Assembly: GCA_946614435.1 (NCBI GenBank)
Contig: CAMOGW010000016.1
Coordinates: 1 to 51,044, forward strand
DNA: 51,044 bases
Direction: 5' to 3'
Source of the DNA: an uncultured Prevotella sp.
GTDB lineage: Bacteria > Bacteroidota > Bacteroidia > Bacteroidales > Bacteroidaceae
Shown here piece after piece: positions 15,489 through 24,446 of this stretch; within the stretch, counting starts at the first letter, position 1; every line of letters begins with the position of its first letter. Made by a program: the position numbers and the translations under genes. The notes under the pieces were generated by a model. The model saw only the letters and a list, made by a program, of their open reading frames with translations. It did no database searches and had not been told where the DNA came from.

Positions 15489-17726
15489 ATGAAAAAGACA
15501 TTCGTGCTTTGTGCGGCTTTGCTGTTGTCGGCGCTTCAGGCAATGGCAGGGCAGAAATTACAATTAAAGGATATCACACGCGGTGACTTTCGCGGCCAAA
15601 GCGTGTCAGCCGTTAGACCGCTGAGCAGTGGCGAGAGCTATGCCCAGATTTCAGCTGACGGGAAGCAGATCGTGCAGCATTCTTTCAAGACCGGCAAGCA
15701 GATGGGCGTGCTTTTCGATGCTTCCACCGTGCGTGGTGCGAAGATTGAGAGGGTAGAGGGCTACGTGATGAGTCCCGACGGGAAGAACATCCTTATTCAG
15801 ACAGGCACCAAACCCATCTATCGCCGCTCGTTTACCGCCACCTATTATATATATAACATAGGCAACAACAAAATGGTGCCGCTCAGCGATGGCGGACCAC
15901 AGCAGACACCCATCTGGAGCCCCGACGGAACACAGGTGGCTTTCGTTCGCGACAACAACATACACTTGGTGAAACTGCTCTACAACAATTCGGAGAGCAT
16001 GGTCACTAAGGATGGAAAGCCCAATGAGATCATCAACGGCATACCCGACTGGGTGAACGAGGAAGAGTTCTCGTTCAATTCGGCCATGTGTTTTACGGCT
16101 GATTCGCGACAGATTGTCTGGGTGCGCTACGACGAGTCGGGGGTGAAGGAATATGCTATGCCCATGTTTAAGGGGCTGAAGCCCGCACGCGAGGAGTATG
16201 CTACCTATCCCGGCACCTACGTCTATAAATATCCGAAGGCTGGTGAAGAGAATGCCAAGGTGAGCGTGTGGAGCTATGACATCAAGAGTCATCAGACTCG
16301 CAAGATCGACGTGCCGATGGATGCCGACGGATACGTGCCTCGCATTCAGCCAACAAGCGATGCCTCGAAGGTGATTGTCTTCACCCTGAACCGCCGCCAA
16401 GACTGTCTGCGAGTGTATTCGGCCAATCCGTTAAGCACTGTGAGCCAAATGATTATAGAGGATAAGGTGAACAAATACATTAACGAGAATGTGTTTGCCA
16501 ACCTTCGCATTACAGACAACCATATCGTGCTCACCAGCGAGCGCGACGGATATAATCACATTTATCTCTACGGACTGAACGGACAGCTGCAGCGCACGGT
16601 GGGCGACATGGAGCAGCCCTCACAGCGGCTGGGCAGTGCTGCCCACACCGTCGTGACCGAGGTCTATGGCTACGACGAGCAGTCGGGCGACCTCTATTTT
16701 GCTGCTGTCAATGGCTCGCCTGTTGACCAACGCATTTATGTGTCGCGCAAGAACGGCAAGGTGGATTGCCTCACCGAAAAGAATGGATGGAACTCGGCTG
16801 TGTTCTCTGAAGACCTGAAGAATTTCCTCCTGACGTGGAGCGACCTCAATCATCCTGCCACTTATTCGCTCTGCAACAGTCAGGGCAAGACCACTGCCAC
16901 TCTGATTGACAACAAGGCACTCGCCGATAAATATGCCTCCTACGACATGGGCAAGAAGGAACTCTTCATTGTCACCACGCCTGAAGCAAAACTCATGGGC
17001 TGGATGGTGAAACCCAGCGACTTCGACCCACAGAAGCAATATCCCGTCGTGATGTATCAGTATGGCGGTCCCGGCAACCAGCAGGTGAAGAACGCGTGGA
17101 ACATCGGGATGAACGGCCAGGGAGCCATCCTTGAGCAGTATCTGGCTCAGCAAGGCTACATCGTGGTGTGCGTGGACAATCGCGGCACGGGCGGACGTGG
17201 AGCCGACTTTGAGAAATGCACCTATTTGCGCTTAGGCGAACTGGAGGCAAGAGACCAAGTGGAGACGGCCATCTGGCTGGGACAGCAACCCTATGTTGAC
17301 AAGAGTCGCATCGGCATCTGGGGATGGTCGTATGGAGGATGGAACACGCTGATGTCGATGAGTGAGGGCAGGGCGGTCTTTGCCTGCGGCATAGCCATCG
17401 CACCGCCCACCAGCTGGCGCTATTACGACACCGTATATACGGAGCGCTTCATGCGCACTCCTAAGGAGAATCAGAGCGGTTACGACGAGGTGAACCCCAT
17501 TGCCCGTGCCCCGAAGCTGCACGGAGCGCTGCTGCTCTGTCACGGACTGGCCGACGACAACGTGCACTATCAGAACACGGCTGAATATGTGGAGGCACTG
17601 GTGCAGGCCGACAAGGACTTCAGCCAACTGGTCTATACCAACCGCAATCACAGTATCTACGGCGGCAACACTCGTAACCATCTGTTCCGCCAGTGCGTGA
17701 ACTTCTTCAACGAGCACCTGAAGTAG
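15489..17726 (+). CDS. Dipeptidyl peptidase IV-type serine peptidase (S9B)
   Basis: The 745-residue protein has a signal peptide (MKKTFVLCAALLLSALQAMA), an eight-bladed propeller (~residues 40-480) and an alpha/beta-hydrolase domain. The DPP-IV double-glutamate is present in DWVNEEEF, which binds the free N-terminus of substrates. The nucleophile is in GIWGWSYGGW, the Asp in GLADDNVHYQ, the His in NRNHSIYGGN, in the usual order. It should remove Xaa-Pro (or Xaa-Ala) dipeptides in the periplasm. It is followed after 36 bases by the GH105-DUF4861 gene with no promoter box between, so the two may be co-transcribed, though their functions look unrelated. Confidence 0.94.
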   Translation: MKKTFVLCAALLLSALQAMAGQKLQLKDITRGDFRGQSVSAVRPLSSGESYAQISADGKQIVQHSFKTGKQMGVLFDASTVRGAKIERVEGYVMSPDGKNILIQTGTKPIYRRSFTATYYIYNIGNNKMVPLSDGGPQQTPIWSPDGTQVAFVRDNNIHLVKLLYNNSESMVTKDGKPNEIINGIPDWVNEEEFSFNSAMCFTADSRQIVWVRYDESGVKEYAMPMFKGLKPAREEYATYPGTYVYKYPKAGEENAKVSVWSYDIKSHQTRKIDVPMDADGYVPRIQPTSDASKVIVFTLNRRQDCLRVYSANPLSTVSQMIIEDKVNKYINENVFANLRITDNHIVLTSERDGYNHIYLYGLNGQLQRTVGDMEQPSQRLGSAAHTVVTEVYGYDEQSGDLYFAAVNGSPVDQRIYVSRKNGKVDCLTEKNGWNSAVFSEDLKNFLLTWSDLNHPATYSLCNSQGKTTATLIDNKALADKYASYDMGKKELFIVTTPEAKLMGWMVKPSDFDPQKQYPVVMYQYGGPGNQQVKNAWNIGMNGQGAILEQYLAQQGYIVVCVDNRGTGGRGADFEKCTYLRLGELEARDQVETAIWLGQQPYVDKSRIGIWGWSYGGWNTLMSMSEGRAVFACGIAIAPPTSWRYYDTVYTERFMRTPKENQSGYDEVNPIARAPKLHGALLLCHGLADDNVHYQNTAEYVEALVQADKDFSQLVYTNRNHSIYGGNTRNHLFRQCVNFFNEHLK

Positions 17727-17762
17727 AATCAAATGAAAAAATAATACCAATTTACTAAAAAA

Positions 17763-20096
17763 ATGAAAAAACTATCACTACTCTTACTGACACTCCTCGT
17801 CATCGTGGCCTCGGCTGATGCCCGCTCGAGGAAAAAACGTCCTGAACCCAAACCGCAACTCTCGACGATCGAGATGATTGTGAAGGTGAACGACTACTGG
17901 CAGCAGCACCACAAGCCGCAGGTGCGCTCGTTCTGGGACGAAGCGGCCTATCACACGGGCAACATGGAAGCCTACAGGCTCTTGGAAGTGGCCCGCTGGA
18001 AGAACTACAGCGAGGACTGGGCACGCCACAACCGATGGATGGGCGCACAGGGAAAAGACGCTTCGAAATGGCGCTACAAGACCTACGGCGAGGGACACGA
18101 CTTCGTGCTCTTTGCCGACTGGCAGATCTGCTTCCAGACTTATATCGACCTTTATGAACTGAATCCCGACCCGTTCAAAATTAAGCGTGCCATTGAGGTG
18201 ATGGATGCGGAGTGCCGTTCGCAGGAGACCGATTTTTGGTGGTGGGCCGATGCGCTCTACATGGCTATGCCCATCTTCACTAAACTCTACAAGGTGACGG
18301 GCGAGGTGAAATACCTGGACAAGCTCTATGCAAACTTCAAGTGGGCCGACGAGCTCATGTACGATAAGGACGAACAGCTCTACTATCGTGATGCCAAGTA
18401 CATCTACCCGAAGGTGAAGACAGCCTGCAACGGCGGTAAGAGCTTCTGGGCGCGTGGCGACGGATGGGTGCTGGCCGGACTGGCAAAGGTGCTCAGCGAC
18501 ATGCCCAAAGACTATAAGCATCGCGACTTCTTCCTGCAGCGATTCCGTGAACTGGCTGAGGGCGTGGCCCGCGTGCAGCGCCCTGGCGGCTACTGGAGCC
18601 GCTCCATGCTCTGCGAAGACGATGCCCCGGGGCCAGAGACCTCAGGTACAGCCTTCTTCACTTACGGAATGTTGTGGGGCGTGAACCACGGCCTGCTCGA
18701 TCGCACCGCCTACGAGCCCGTGATCAACAAGGCTTGGGCCTACCTGTCGCAGACAGCCCTGCAGGCCGACGGCAGCGTGGGCTTCGTTCAGCCCATCGGC
18801 GAGAAGCCTGATCCCACGAAGACCGTAGATGCCCACTCGCAAGCCAACTTCGGCGTGGGAGCCTTTCTGCTGGCAGCCTGCGAGAAAGTGCGCTTCGACG
18901 ATGGTTCCGTTTGTCCGGAGTCTGCCGTGAGTGCCAATGCCGCTGCCACTCGGGTGGCTGTTGTCAATGAGAGCAATGAGTTCCGCCAACAAATAGTGGA
19001 GGTCGATGCGAAGGAGCTGTTTGCCAAGCTGGGCATTCAGGGCGGTCGCCAGTTTGTCGTGTTCGACGAGGGCGGACTGGAAGTGCCTTATCAGCTGGGT
19101 TCTAACGGAAAAGTGCTGCTGGATGCAGGTGTTCGTCCTCATGCCACACTTACTTTCACTATTAAGAAAGGTACTCCGAAGAACTACGCATCAGTCTGCT
19201 ACGGACGGGTCTATAATGAGCGCAAAGACGACTATGCCTGGGAGAACGATCGTGGTGCCTACCGCGTGTATGGTCCTGCCCTGCAGCGAACGGGGGAGCG
19301 CTCCTATGGCACCGACGTTTGGTCGAAGAATACGCCCGAGCTCGTGGTGGAACAACGCTACTGGATTGAGGATGTGGTGATGATGCCTGCCGTTGAGAAA
19401 CTACGCAAGGCCAACCGCCAGCGTGGCGACTCGCTCTATCGGCTGAACTCCTATCACAACGACCATGGGCGCGGCATGGACCTCTATAAGGTAGGGGCAA
19501 CCTTGGGATGCGGCACACCGGCTCTGATGACCGATGGCAAGCTGAACTATCCCTATTGCTTCAAGGAATGCGAGATTCTGGACAACGGCCCAATGCGCAT
19601 GAAGGTGCATCTCACTTACAATCCAGCCCGTATCGGAAACGACACTGCCGTGGTGGAGCATCGGTATATTGAACTGGACAAGGGCTCGAACTTCAATCGC
19701 GTCGAAGTGAGATACGACGGACTCACACAGGCGGTTGACCTTGCCTCGGGCATCGTGCTTCACTCTGAGGATAAAGATAATGTGGAACTGGGGAGCGAAT
19801 ATGTGCTCTATGCCGACCCGACCGACAATCCCCGTGTGAACAACTGCCAGCTGTTCGTGGCAACCCTCTACCCGGAAGGCATCAGCCAAACGCGAAAGCT
19901 GCTCTTCGACCAGCCGAGCGGCGGCAATGAAGGGCATGCACTGGGTGTGAAGAGCAATTACAAGGGCGAGAGCTTTACCTACTATTTCGGTTCGGCTTGG
20001 TCGAAATACGACATACGCACTATGCAGGAATGGAAGGCTCGTACAGAGTGGACCCTCCGCTCGCTGAGACAGCCGCTAAAGACAGAATGGCGATAG
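17763..20096 (+). CDS. GH105 glycoside hydrolase fused to DUF4861
   Basis: The 777-residue protein has a signal peptide (MKKLSLLLLTLLVIVASADA), a GH105 (alpha/alpha)6 barrel at ~35-390 and a DUF4861 domain at ~400-777. GH105 enzymes cleave the unsaturated uronic acid left by polysaccharide lyases, classically unsaturated rhamnogalacturonan (YteR/YesR). The catalytic Asp is likely D163 in DFWWWADALYMAMP; ARGDGWVLAGL and GYWSRSML are further barrel landmarks. The DUF4861 half has HNDHGRGMDLYKVGATLGCG and ends with YYFGSAWSK. Both domains look complete. A free-standing DUF4861 gene lies 3.5 kb away, so the domain occurs alone and fused here. A hairpin follows at 20155-20184. Confidence 0.88.
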   Translation: MKKLSLLLLTLLVIVASADARSRKKRPEPKPQLSTIEMIVKVNDYWQQHHKPQVRSFWDEAAYHTGNMEAYRLLEVARWKNYSEDWARHNRWMGAQGKDASKWRYKTYGEGHDFVLFADWQICFQTYIDLYELNPDPFKIKRAIEVMDAECRSQETDFWWWADALYMAMPIFTKLYKVTGEVKYLDKLYANFKWADELMYDKDEQLYYRDAKYIYPKVKTACNGGKSFWARGDGWVLAGLAKVLSDMPKDYKHRDFFLQRFRELAEGVARVQRPGGYWSRSMLCEDDAPGPETSGTAFFTYGMLWGVNHGLLDRTAYEPVINKAWAYLSQTALQADGSVGFVQPIGEKPDPTKTVDAHSQANFGVGAFLLAACEKVRFDDGSVCPESAVSANAAATRVAVVNESNEFRQQIVEVDAKELFAKLGIQGGRQFVVFDEGGLEVPYQLGSNGKVLLDAGVRPHATLTFTIKKGTPKNYASVCYGRVYNERKDDYAWENDRGAYRVYGPALQRTGERSYGTDVWSKNTPELVVEQRYWIEDVVMMPAVEKLRKANRQRGDSLYRLNSYHNDHGRGMDLYKVGATLGCGTPALMTDGKLNYPYCFKECEILDNGPMRMKVHLTYNPARIGNDTAVVEHRYIELDKGSNFNRVEVRYDGLTQAVDLASGIVLHSEDKDNVELGSEYVLYADPTDNPRVNNCQLFVATLYPEGISQTRKLLFDQPSGGNEGHALGVKSNYKGESFTYYFGSAWSKYDIRTMQEWKARTEWTLRSLRQPLKTEWR

Positions 20097-20154
20097 TCTG
20101 TTAAAAATTGATAAACATCGAGTGGTATCTGATAAGATTTACAAAAATGAACAG

Positions 20155-20184
20155 AGAGTTAGGGGGCTACTCCTAACTCTTTTG
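20155..20184 (+). terminator. Hairpin after the GH105 gene, overlapping the mutA -33 region
   Basis: AGAGTTAGG (20155-20163) pairs with CCTAACTCT (20172-20180) around an 8-base loop, followed by TTTT. It abuts the mutA -7 box, so it is a terminator, an operator, or both. Confidence 0.6.
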
Positions 20185-20192
20185 TATCTTTG
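20185..20192 (+). promoter_or_regulatory. -7 element of mutAB operon
   Basis: TATCTTTG followed by TACGG, 39 bases before ATG 20232. The usual -33 position is occupied by the left part of the hairpin (G-run) and is not TTTG. Confidence 0.6.
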
Positions 20193-20231
20193 TACGGTTA
20201 TAACTTTAAAACAATATTTTATATTTTAATT

Positions 20232-22088
20232 ATGGCAAACAGAGAAAAACTCTTTACCGAGTTTGCTGTGCCTACCACTCAGGAGTGGTTAGACAAGATA
20301 GAAATCGACTTGAAGGGAGCCGATTTCCAGAAGCGCTTGGTGTGGAGAACAAACGAAGGATTTAATGTGCAGCCTTTCTATCGTCGTGAGGACCTGAAGG
20401 GTCTGAAGACTCCTGATGCTCTTCCCGGTGAGTTCCCGTTTGTGCGTGGTAACAAGAAAGACTCAAACGAGTGGTACGTTCGTCAGAACATTGTAGTCGA
20501 AGATGCTAAGGAAGCAAACAAGAAGGCACTTGACATTCTGAACAAGGGAATCGACTCCTTAGGCTTCAAACTTCCCGGCAAGATGGTGAGCAAGGAGACG
20601 GTGGAGACTCTGCTCGAAGGCATCTATTGCGACATCGTGGAAGTGAACTTCAGTACCTGCAAGCGCCATTCACTGGAGCTGGCCCAGATTCTTGTAGAGT
20701 ATTTCGAAAAGAAAGGATATGACAAGGAAAAGGTGGTGGGCTCTATCGACTGGGATCCTATGGAGAAGATAGTGATGAAGGGCAAGGACACCACGCCCAT
20801 TCTCGCACTGGCTCCACAGCTCGTCGAGACCATGAAGGAATATCCCAATTTCCGTGTGATCGCCGTCAACTCCGATTCGCTCAACAATGCCGGTGCCTAT
20901 ATCGTTCAGGAGCTGGGCTACGCACTGGCTTGGGGCAATGAATATCTGCAGCAGCTGACAGATGCCGGTGTCGATGTTGACTTGGCTGCCAAGAATATCA
21001 AGTTCAACATGGGCGTTAGCGAGAACTACTTCATGGAGCTGGCCAAGTTCCGTGCAGCCCGTTTGCTTTGGGCTCAGATTGTGAAGCAGTATGAGCCGAA
21101 GTGCGACTGCGCCTGCAAGATGGTGATCAACGCTACCACTTCTACTTACAATCAGACACTGTTCGATTCTTATGTGAACCTGTTGCGTTCGCAGACCGAG
21201 GCCATGAGTGCAGCCCTTGGCGGCATTCACTCTATGGTGGTCACACCGTTCGATGCTCCTTATGAGCAAGCTACCGACTTCTCGGAGCGTATCGCCCGTA
21301 ATCAGCAGTTACTGCTGAAGGAGGAGAGCCACTTCGGCCAGATTGTTGATCCGGGTGCAGGCTCCTACTATATTGAGCATCTTACCGATGCCCTCGCTCA
21401 AGAAGCCTGGAAGATTTTCCTGAAGGTGGAAGAGGAGGGCGGCTTCCTCGCAGCCATCAAGGCAGGAACCGTGCAGGACGATATCAATGCTACGAACGTG
21501 AAGCGTCATGGCGATGCCGCCAAGCGCAAGGAGTTCCTGTTGGGCACCAACCAATTCCCCAACTTCACAGAGAAGAGTGAGGGCAAGAAGCCTCAGACCT
21601 GCGGCTGTTGCTGTGGCCACGCAGAGGATGAGGAACAACATCCCTTCAAGGCGATTTCTTCTACTCGTCTGGCTGCCGACTTCGAAGATTTGCGCATCCA
21701 TACTGAAGAGACTCGCGTGCCTACGGCTTTCATGCTCACCATCGGCAATCTGGCCATGCGTCAGGCCCGTGCCCAGTTCTCATGCAATTTCCTCGCCTGT
21801 GCAGGCTATAAGGTGATTGACAATCTGGGCTTCAAGACCGTAGAGGAAGGCATAGATGCTGCCCTTGAGGCTAAGGCCGACATCGTGGTCATCTGCTCCA
21901 GTGATGATGAGTATGCTGAGTATGCCATCCCCGCATTCCAGTACCTCAATGGTCGCGCTATGTTTGTCGTGGCCGGTGCTCCTGCTTGCATGGAGGACTT
22001 GAAGGCTGCCGGCATAGAGAACTACATCCACGTGAAGTGCAATGTGCTTGAAACTTTGAAAGAATATAATCAGAAACTTGGTATCTAA
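20232..22088 (+). CDS. mutA: Methylmalonyl-CoA mutase small subunit
   Basis: The 618-residue subunit pairs with MutB to interconvert succinyl-CoA and methylmalonyl-CoA, a key step in propionate formation. It shows the mutase TIM barrel (FNVQPFYRREDLKGL, LAWGNEYLQQLTDAGVD, GAGSYYIEHLTDALA) and a C-terminal B12-binding-like fold (~500-618) lacking the DxHxxG that holds cobalamin, as expected for the non-catalytic subunit. Between the two lies an odd cysteine cluster, TCGCCCGH, encoded at 21597-21620. The start at 20232 (MANREKLFTEF) is preferred over 20190, which overlaps the promoter. mutB follows after 19 bases. Confidence 0.95.
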   Translation: MANREKLFTEFAVPTTQEWLDKIEIDLKGADFQKRLVWRTNEGFNVQPFYRREDLKGLKTPDALPGEFPFVRGNKKDSNEWYVRQNIVVEDAKEANKKALDILNKGIDSLGFKLPGKMVSKETVETLLEGIYCDIVEVNFSTCKRHSLELAQILVEYFEKKGYDKEKVVGSIDWDPMEKIVMKGKDTTPILALAPQLVETMKEYPNFRVIAVNSDSLNNAGAYIVQELGYALAWGNEYLQQLTDAGVDVDLAAKNIKFNMGVSENYFMELAKFRAARLLWAQIVKQYEPKCDCACKMVINATTSTYNQTLFDSYVNLLRSQTEAMSAALGGIHSMVVTPFDAPYEQATDFSERIARNQQLLLKEESHFGQIVDPGAGSYYIEHLTDALAQEAWKIFLKVEEEGGFLAAIKAGTVQDDINATNVKRHGDAAKRKEFLLGTNQFPNFTEKSEGKKPQTCGCCCGHAEDEEQHPFKAISSTRLAADFEDLRIHTEETRVPTAFMLTIGNLAMRQARAQFSCNFLACAGYKVIDNLGFKTVEEGIDAALEAKADIVVICSSDDEYAEYAIPAFQYLNGRAMFVVAGAPACMEDLKAAGIENYIHVKCNVLETLKEYNQKLGI

Positions 22089-22107
22089 AAGAAAGGAGAC
22101 TTGAATT

Positions 22108-24273
22108 ATGCGCAAACAATTTAAAGATATTGATATCTACGCTGGCATTCATGCTCAAGATGGTGCTAAGTGGATTAAAGATAATGGTATCGTAGAAAAC
22201 TGGAAGACACCCGAGCATATCGAGGTGCGCCCCGTTTATACCAAAGAAGACCTTGAGGGTATGGAGCATCTCGACTTCACAGCCGGTATTCCTCCCTATT
22301 TGCGTGGTCCGTACTCTATGATGTATCCGTTCCGTCCGTGGACCATTCGTCAGTATGCTGGCTTCTCTACCGCTGAGGAGTCGAACGCCTTCTACCGTCG
22401 TAATCTGGCCAGCGGACAGAAAGGTCTTTCGGTCGCCTTCGACCTGCCTACGCACCGTGGCTATGACCCCGACAACGCCCGTGTGGTGGGCGATGTGGGT
22501 AAAGCCGGCGTGAGCATCTGCAACGAGGAGAACATGAAGGTGCTGTTCTCGGGCATTCCCTTGAACAAGATGTCGGTCTCGATGACCATGAACGGTGCCG
22601 TGCTGCCCATTTTGGCTTTCTATATCGTGGCAGGTCTGGAGCAGGGCGCTCAGCTCGAAGAGATGGCCGGAACTATTCAGAACGACATTCTGAAGGAGTT
22701 TATGGTGCGCAACACTTATATCTATCCGCCTGCATTCTCAATGAAGATTATTGCCGACATCTTCGAATATACCTCACAGAAGATGCCTAAGTTCAATAGC
22801 ATCTCTATCTCGGGCTACCACATGCAGGAGGCTGGCGCAACAGCCGACATCGAGCTGGCTTACACCTTGGCCGACGGTATGGACTATCTGCGCACGGGCG
22901 TGAATGCTGGTATCGATGTCGATGCCTTCGCTCCTCGCCTGTCGTTCTTCTGGGCTATCGGCATGAATCACTTCATGGAGATTGCCAAGATGCGTGCTGG
23001 CCGCCTGTTGTGGGCAAAGATTGTGAAGTCGTTTGGGGCCAAGAACCCCAAGTCGCTGGCTCTGCGCACTCACTCGCAGACTTCTGGCTGGTCGCTCACC
23101 GAGCAGGACCCCTTCAACAATGTGGGACGTACCTGTATCGAGGCTATGGCTGCCGTGCTGGGTCACACCCAGTCGCTGCACACCAACGCACTCGACGAGG
23201 CCATCGCTTTGCCTACCGACTTCTCGGCTCGTATCGCTCGTAACACGCAAATCTATATTCAGAACGAGACCAAAGTGTGCAAGCAGATTGACCCGTGGGC
23301 CGGTAGCTACTACGTGGAGACACTGACTAACGAACTGGTGCACAAGGCATGGGAGCACATTCAGGAGATTGAGAAGCTGGGCGGTATGGCCAAGGCCATT
23401 GAGACAGGTCTGCCCAAAATGCGTATCGAGGAGGCCGCAGCCCGCACGCAGGCCCGTATCGACTCAGGTGCCCAGACCATCGTCGGTATCAACAAGTATC
23501 GTCTGGAGCATGAGGATCCGATTGATATTCTTGAGGTCGATAATACCGCTGTGCGTAAGCAGCAGGAGGAAAGCCTGAAGCAGGTGCGCGCCACTCGCGA
23601 CGAGGCAGCATGTCAGGCAGCCCTGAAGGCTATTACCGATTGCGTGCGCGACTTCAAGGAAGGTCGCAAGAGTGAGAACAATCTGCTGGATTTGGCTGTG
23701 AAGGCTGCCCAGTTGCGTTGTACGCTCGGTGAGATTTCAGATGCCTGCGAGAAAATCGTGGGTCGTTATAAAGCAGTAATCAGAACCATTTCAGGCGTGT
23801 ATAGTTCAGAAAGTAAGAACGATGATCAGTTTGCCGAGGCTTGCAGACTGACGGATGAGTTTGCGAAGAAGGAAGGTCGTCGTCCGCGTATCTTCGTGGC
23901 GAAGATGGGACAGGACGGTCACGACCGTGGTGCAAAGGTAGTGGCAACAGGTTATGCCGACTGTGGCTTCGACGTGGATATGGGACCGTTGTTCCAGACC
24001 CCTGAAGAGGCTGCTCGCGAAGCTGTTGAGAACGATGTGCACATCGTGGGTGCCTCGTCGTTAGCTGCTGGTCATAAGACTCTCATTCCTCAGCTCATTG
24101 AGGAACTGAAGAAGCTGGGACGTGAGGACATCATGGTCATTGCCGGAGGTGTGATCCCCGCACAAGACTACGACTTCCTCTATAAGGCTGGCGTAGCGGC
24201 CATCTTCGGTCCTGGTACTCCCGTTCCTTATTCGGCTGTGACCATGATGAAGCTCCTGCTCGATAAGGAGTAA
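22108..24273 (+). CDS. mutB: Methylmalonyl-CoA mutase large subunit
   Basis: The 721-residue catalytic subunit has the full mutase barrel ([43 protein letters not shown]) and a C-terminal cobalamin domain with the DxHxxG lower-ligand motif in [15 protein letters not shown] and [16 protein letters not shown] GGVIPAQDY and FGPGTPVP. It binds adenosylcobalamin and performs the radical carbon-skeleton rearrangement. It is the second gene of a two-gene operon and is followed by an intrinsic terminator. No meaB/argK chaperone or epimerase is in the window. Confidence 0.97.
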   Translation: MRKQFKDIDIYAGIHAQDGAKWIKDNGIVENWKTPEHIEVRPVYTKEDLEGMEHLDFTAGIPPYLRGPYSMMYPFRPWTIRQYAGFSTAEESNAFYRRNLASGQKGLSVAFDLPTHRGYDPDNARVVGDVGKAGVSICNEENMKVLFSGIPLNKMSVSMTMNGAVLPILAFYIVAGLEQGAQLEEMAGTIQNDILKEFMVRNTYIYPPAFSMKIIADIFEYTSQKMPKFNSISISGYHMQEAGATADIELAYTLADGMDYLRTGVNAGIDVDAFAPRLSFFWAIGMNHFMEIAKMRAGRLLWAKIVKSFGAKNPKSLALRTHSQTSGWSLTEQDPFNNVGRTCIEAMAAVLGHTQSLHTNALDEAIALPTDFSARIARNTQIYIQNETKVCKQIDPWAGSYYVETLTNELVHKAWEHIQEIEKLGGMAKAIETGLPKMRIEEAAARTQARIDSGAQTIVGINKYRLEHEDPIDILEVDNTAVRKQQEESLKQVRATRDEAACQAALKAITDCVRDFKEGRKSENNLLDLAVKAAQLRCTLGEISDACEKIVGRYKAVIRTISGVYSSESKNDDQFAEACRLTDEFAKKEGRRPRIFVAKMGQDGHDRGAKVVATGYADCGFDVDMGPLFQTPEEAAREAVENDVHIVGASSLAAGHKTLIPQLIEELKKLGREDIMVIAGGVIPAQDYDFLYKAGVAAIFGPGTPVPYSAVTMMKLLLDKE

Positions 24274-24314
24274 GGGGTGCATTCATCAAGAGAAAAGAGA
24301 TTCTCAAAATACCC

Positions 24315-24355
24315 AAGAGGGAGTCTGGAACCAAGTCGTTTCAGGCTCCTCTTTT
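24315..24355 (+). terminator. mutAB terminator
   Basis: GAGGGAGTCTGGAA pairs imperfectly (G-T pairs, one bulge) with TTTCAGGCTCCTC around a short loop, followed by TTTTG. Confidence 0.7.
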
Positions 24356-24384
24356 GTTGAGGATAAACGATTTCTATTCAAAAG

Positions 24385-24416
24385 TTTGGGCAACTCGCTT
24401 TTCTTTCGTACTTTTG
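24385..24416 (+). promoter_or_regulatory. coaBC promoter
   Basis: TTTG (24385-24388), 20 bases, TACTTTTG (24409-24416), followed by CACG. The leader is about 27 bases. Confidence 0.8.
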
Positions 24417-24446
24417 CACGATTGAAAACAGAAAAGTGCAGAACCT

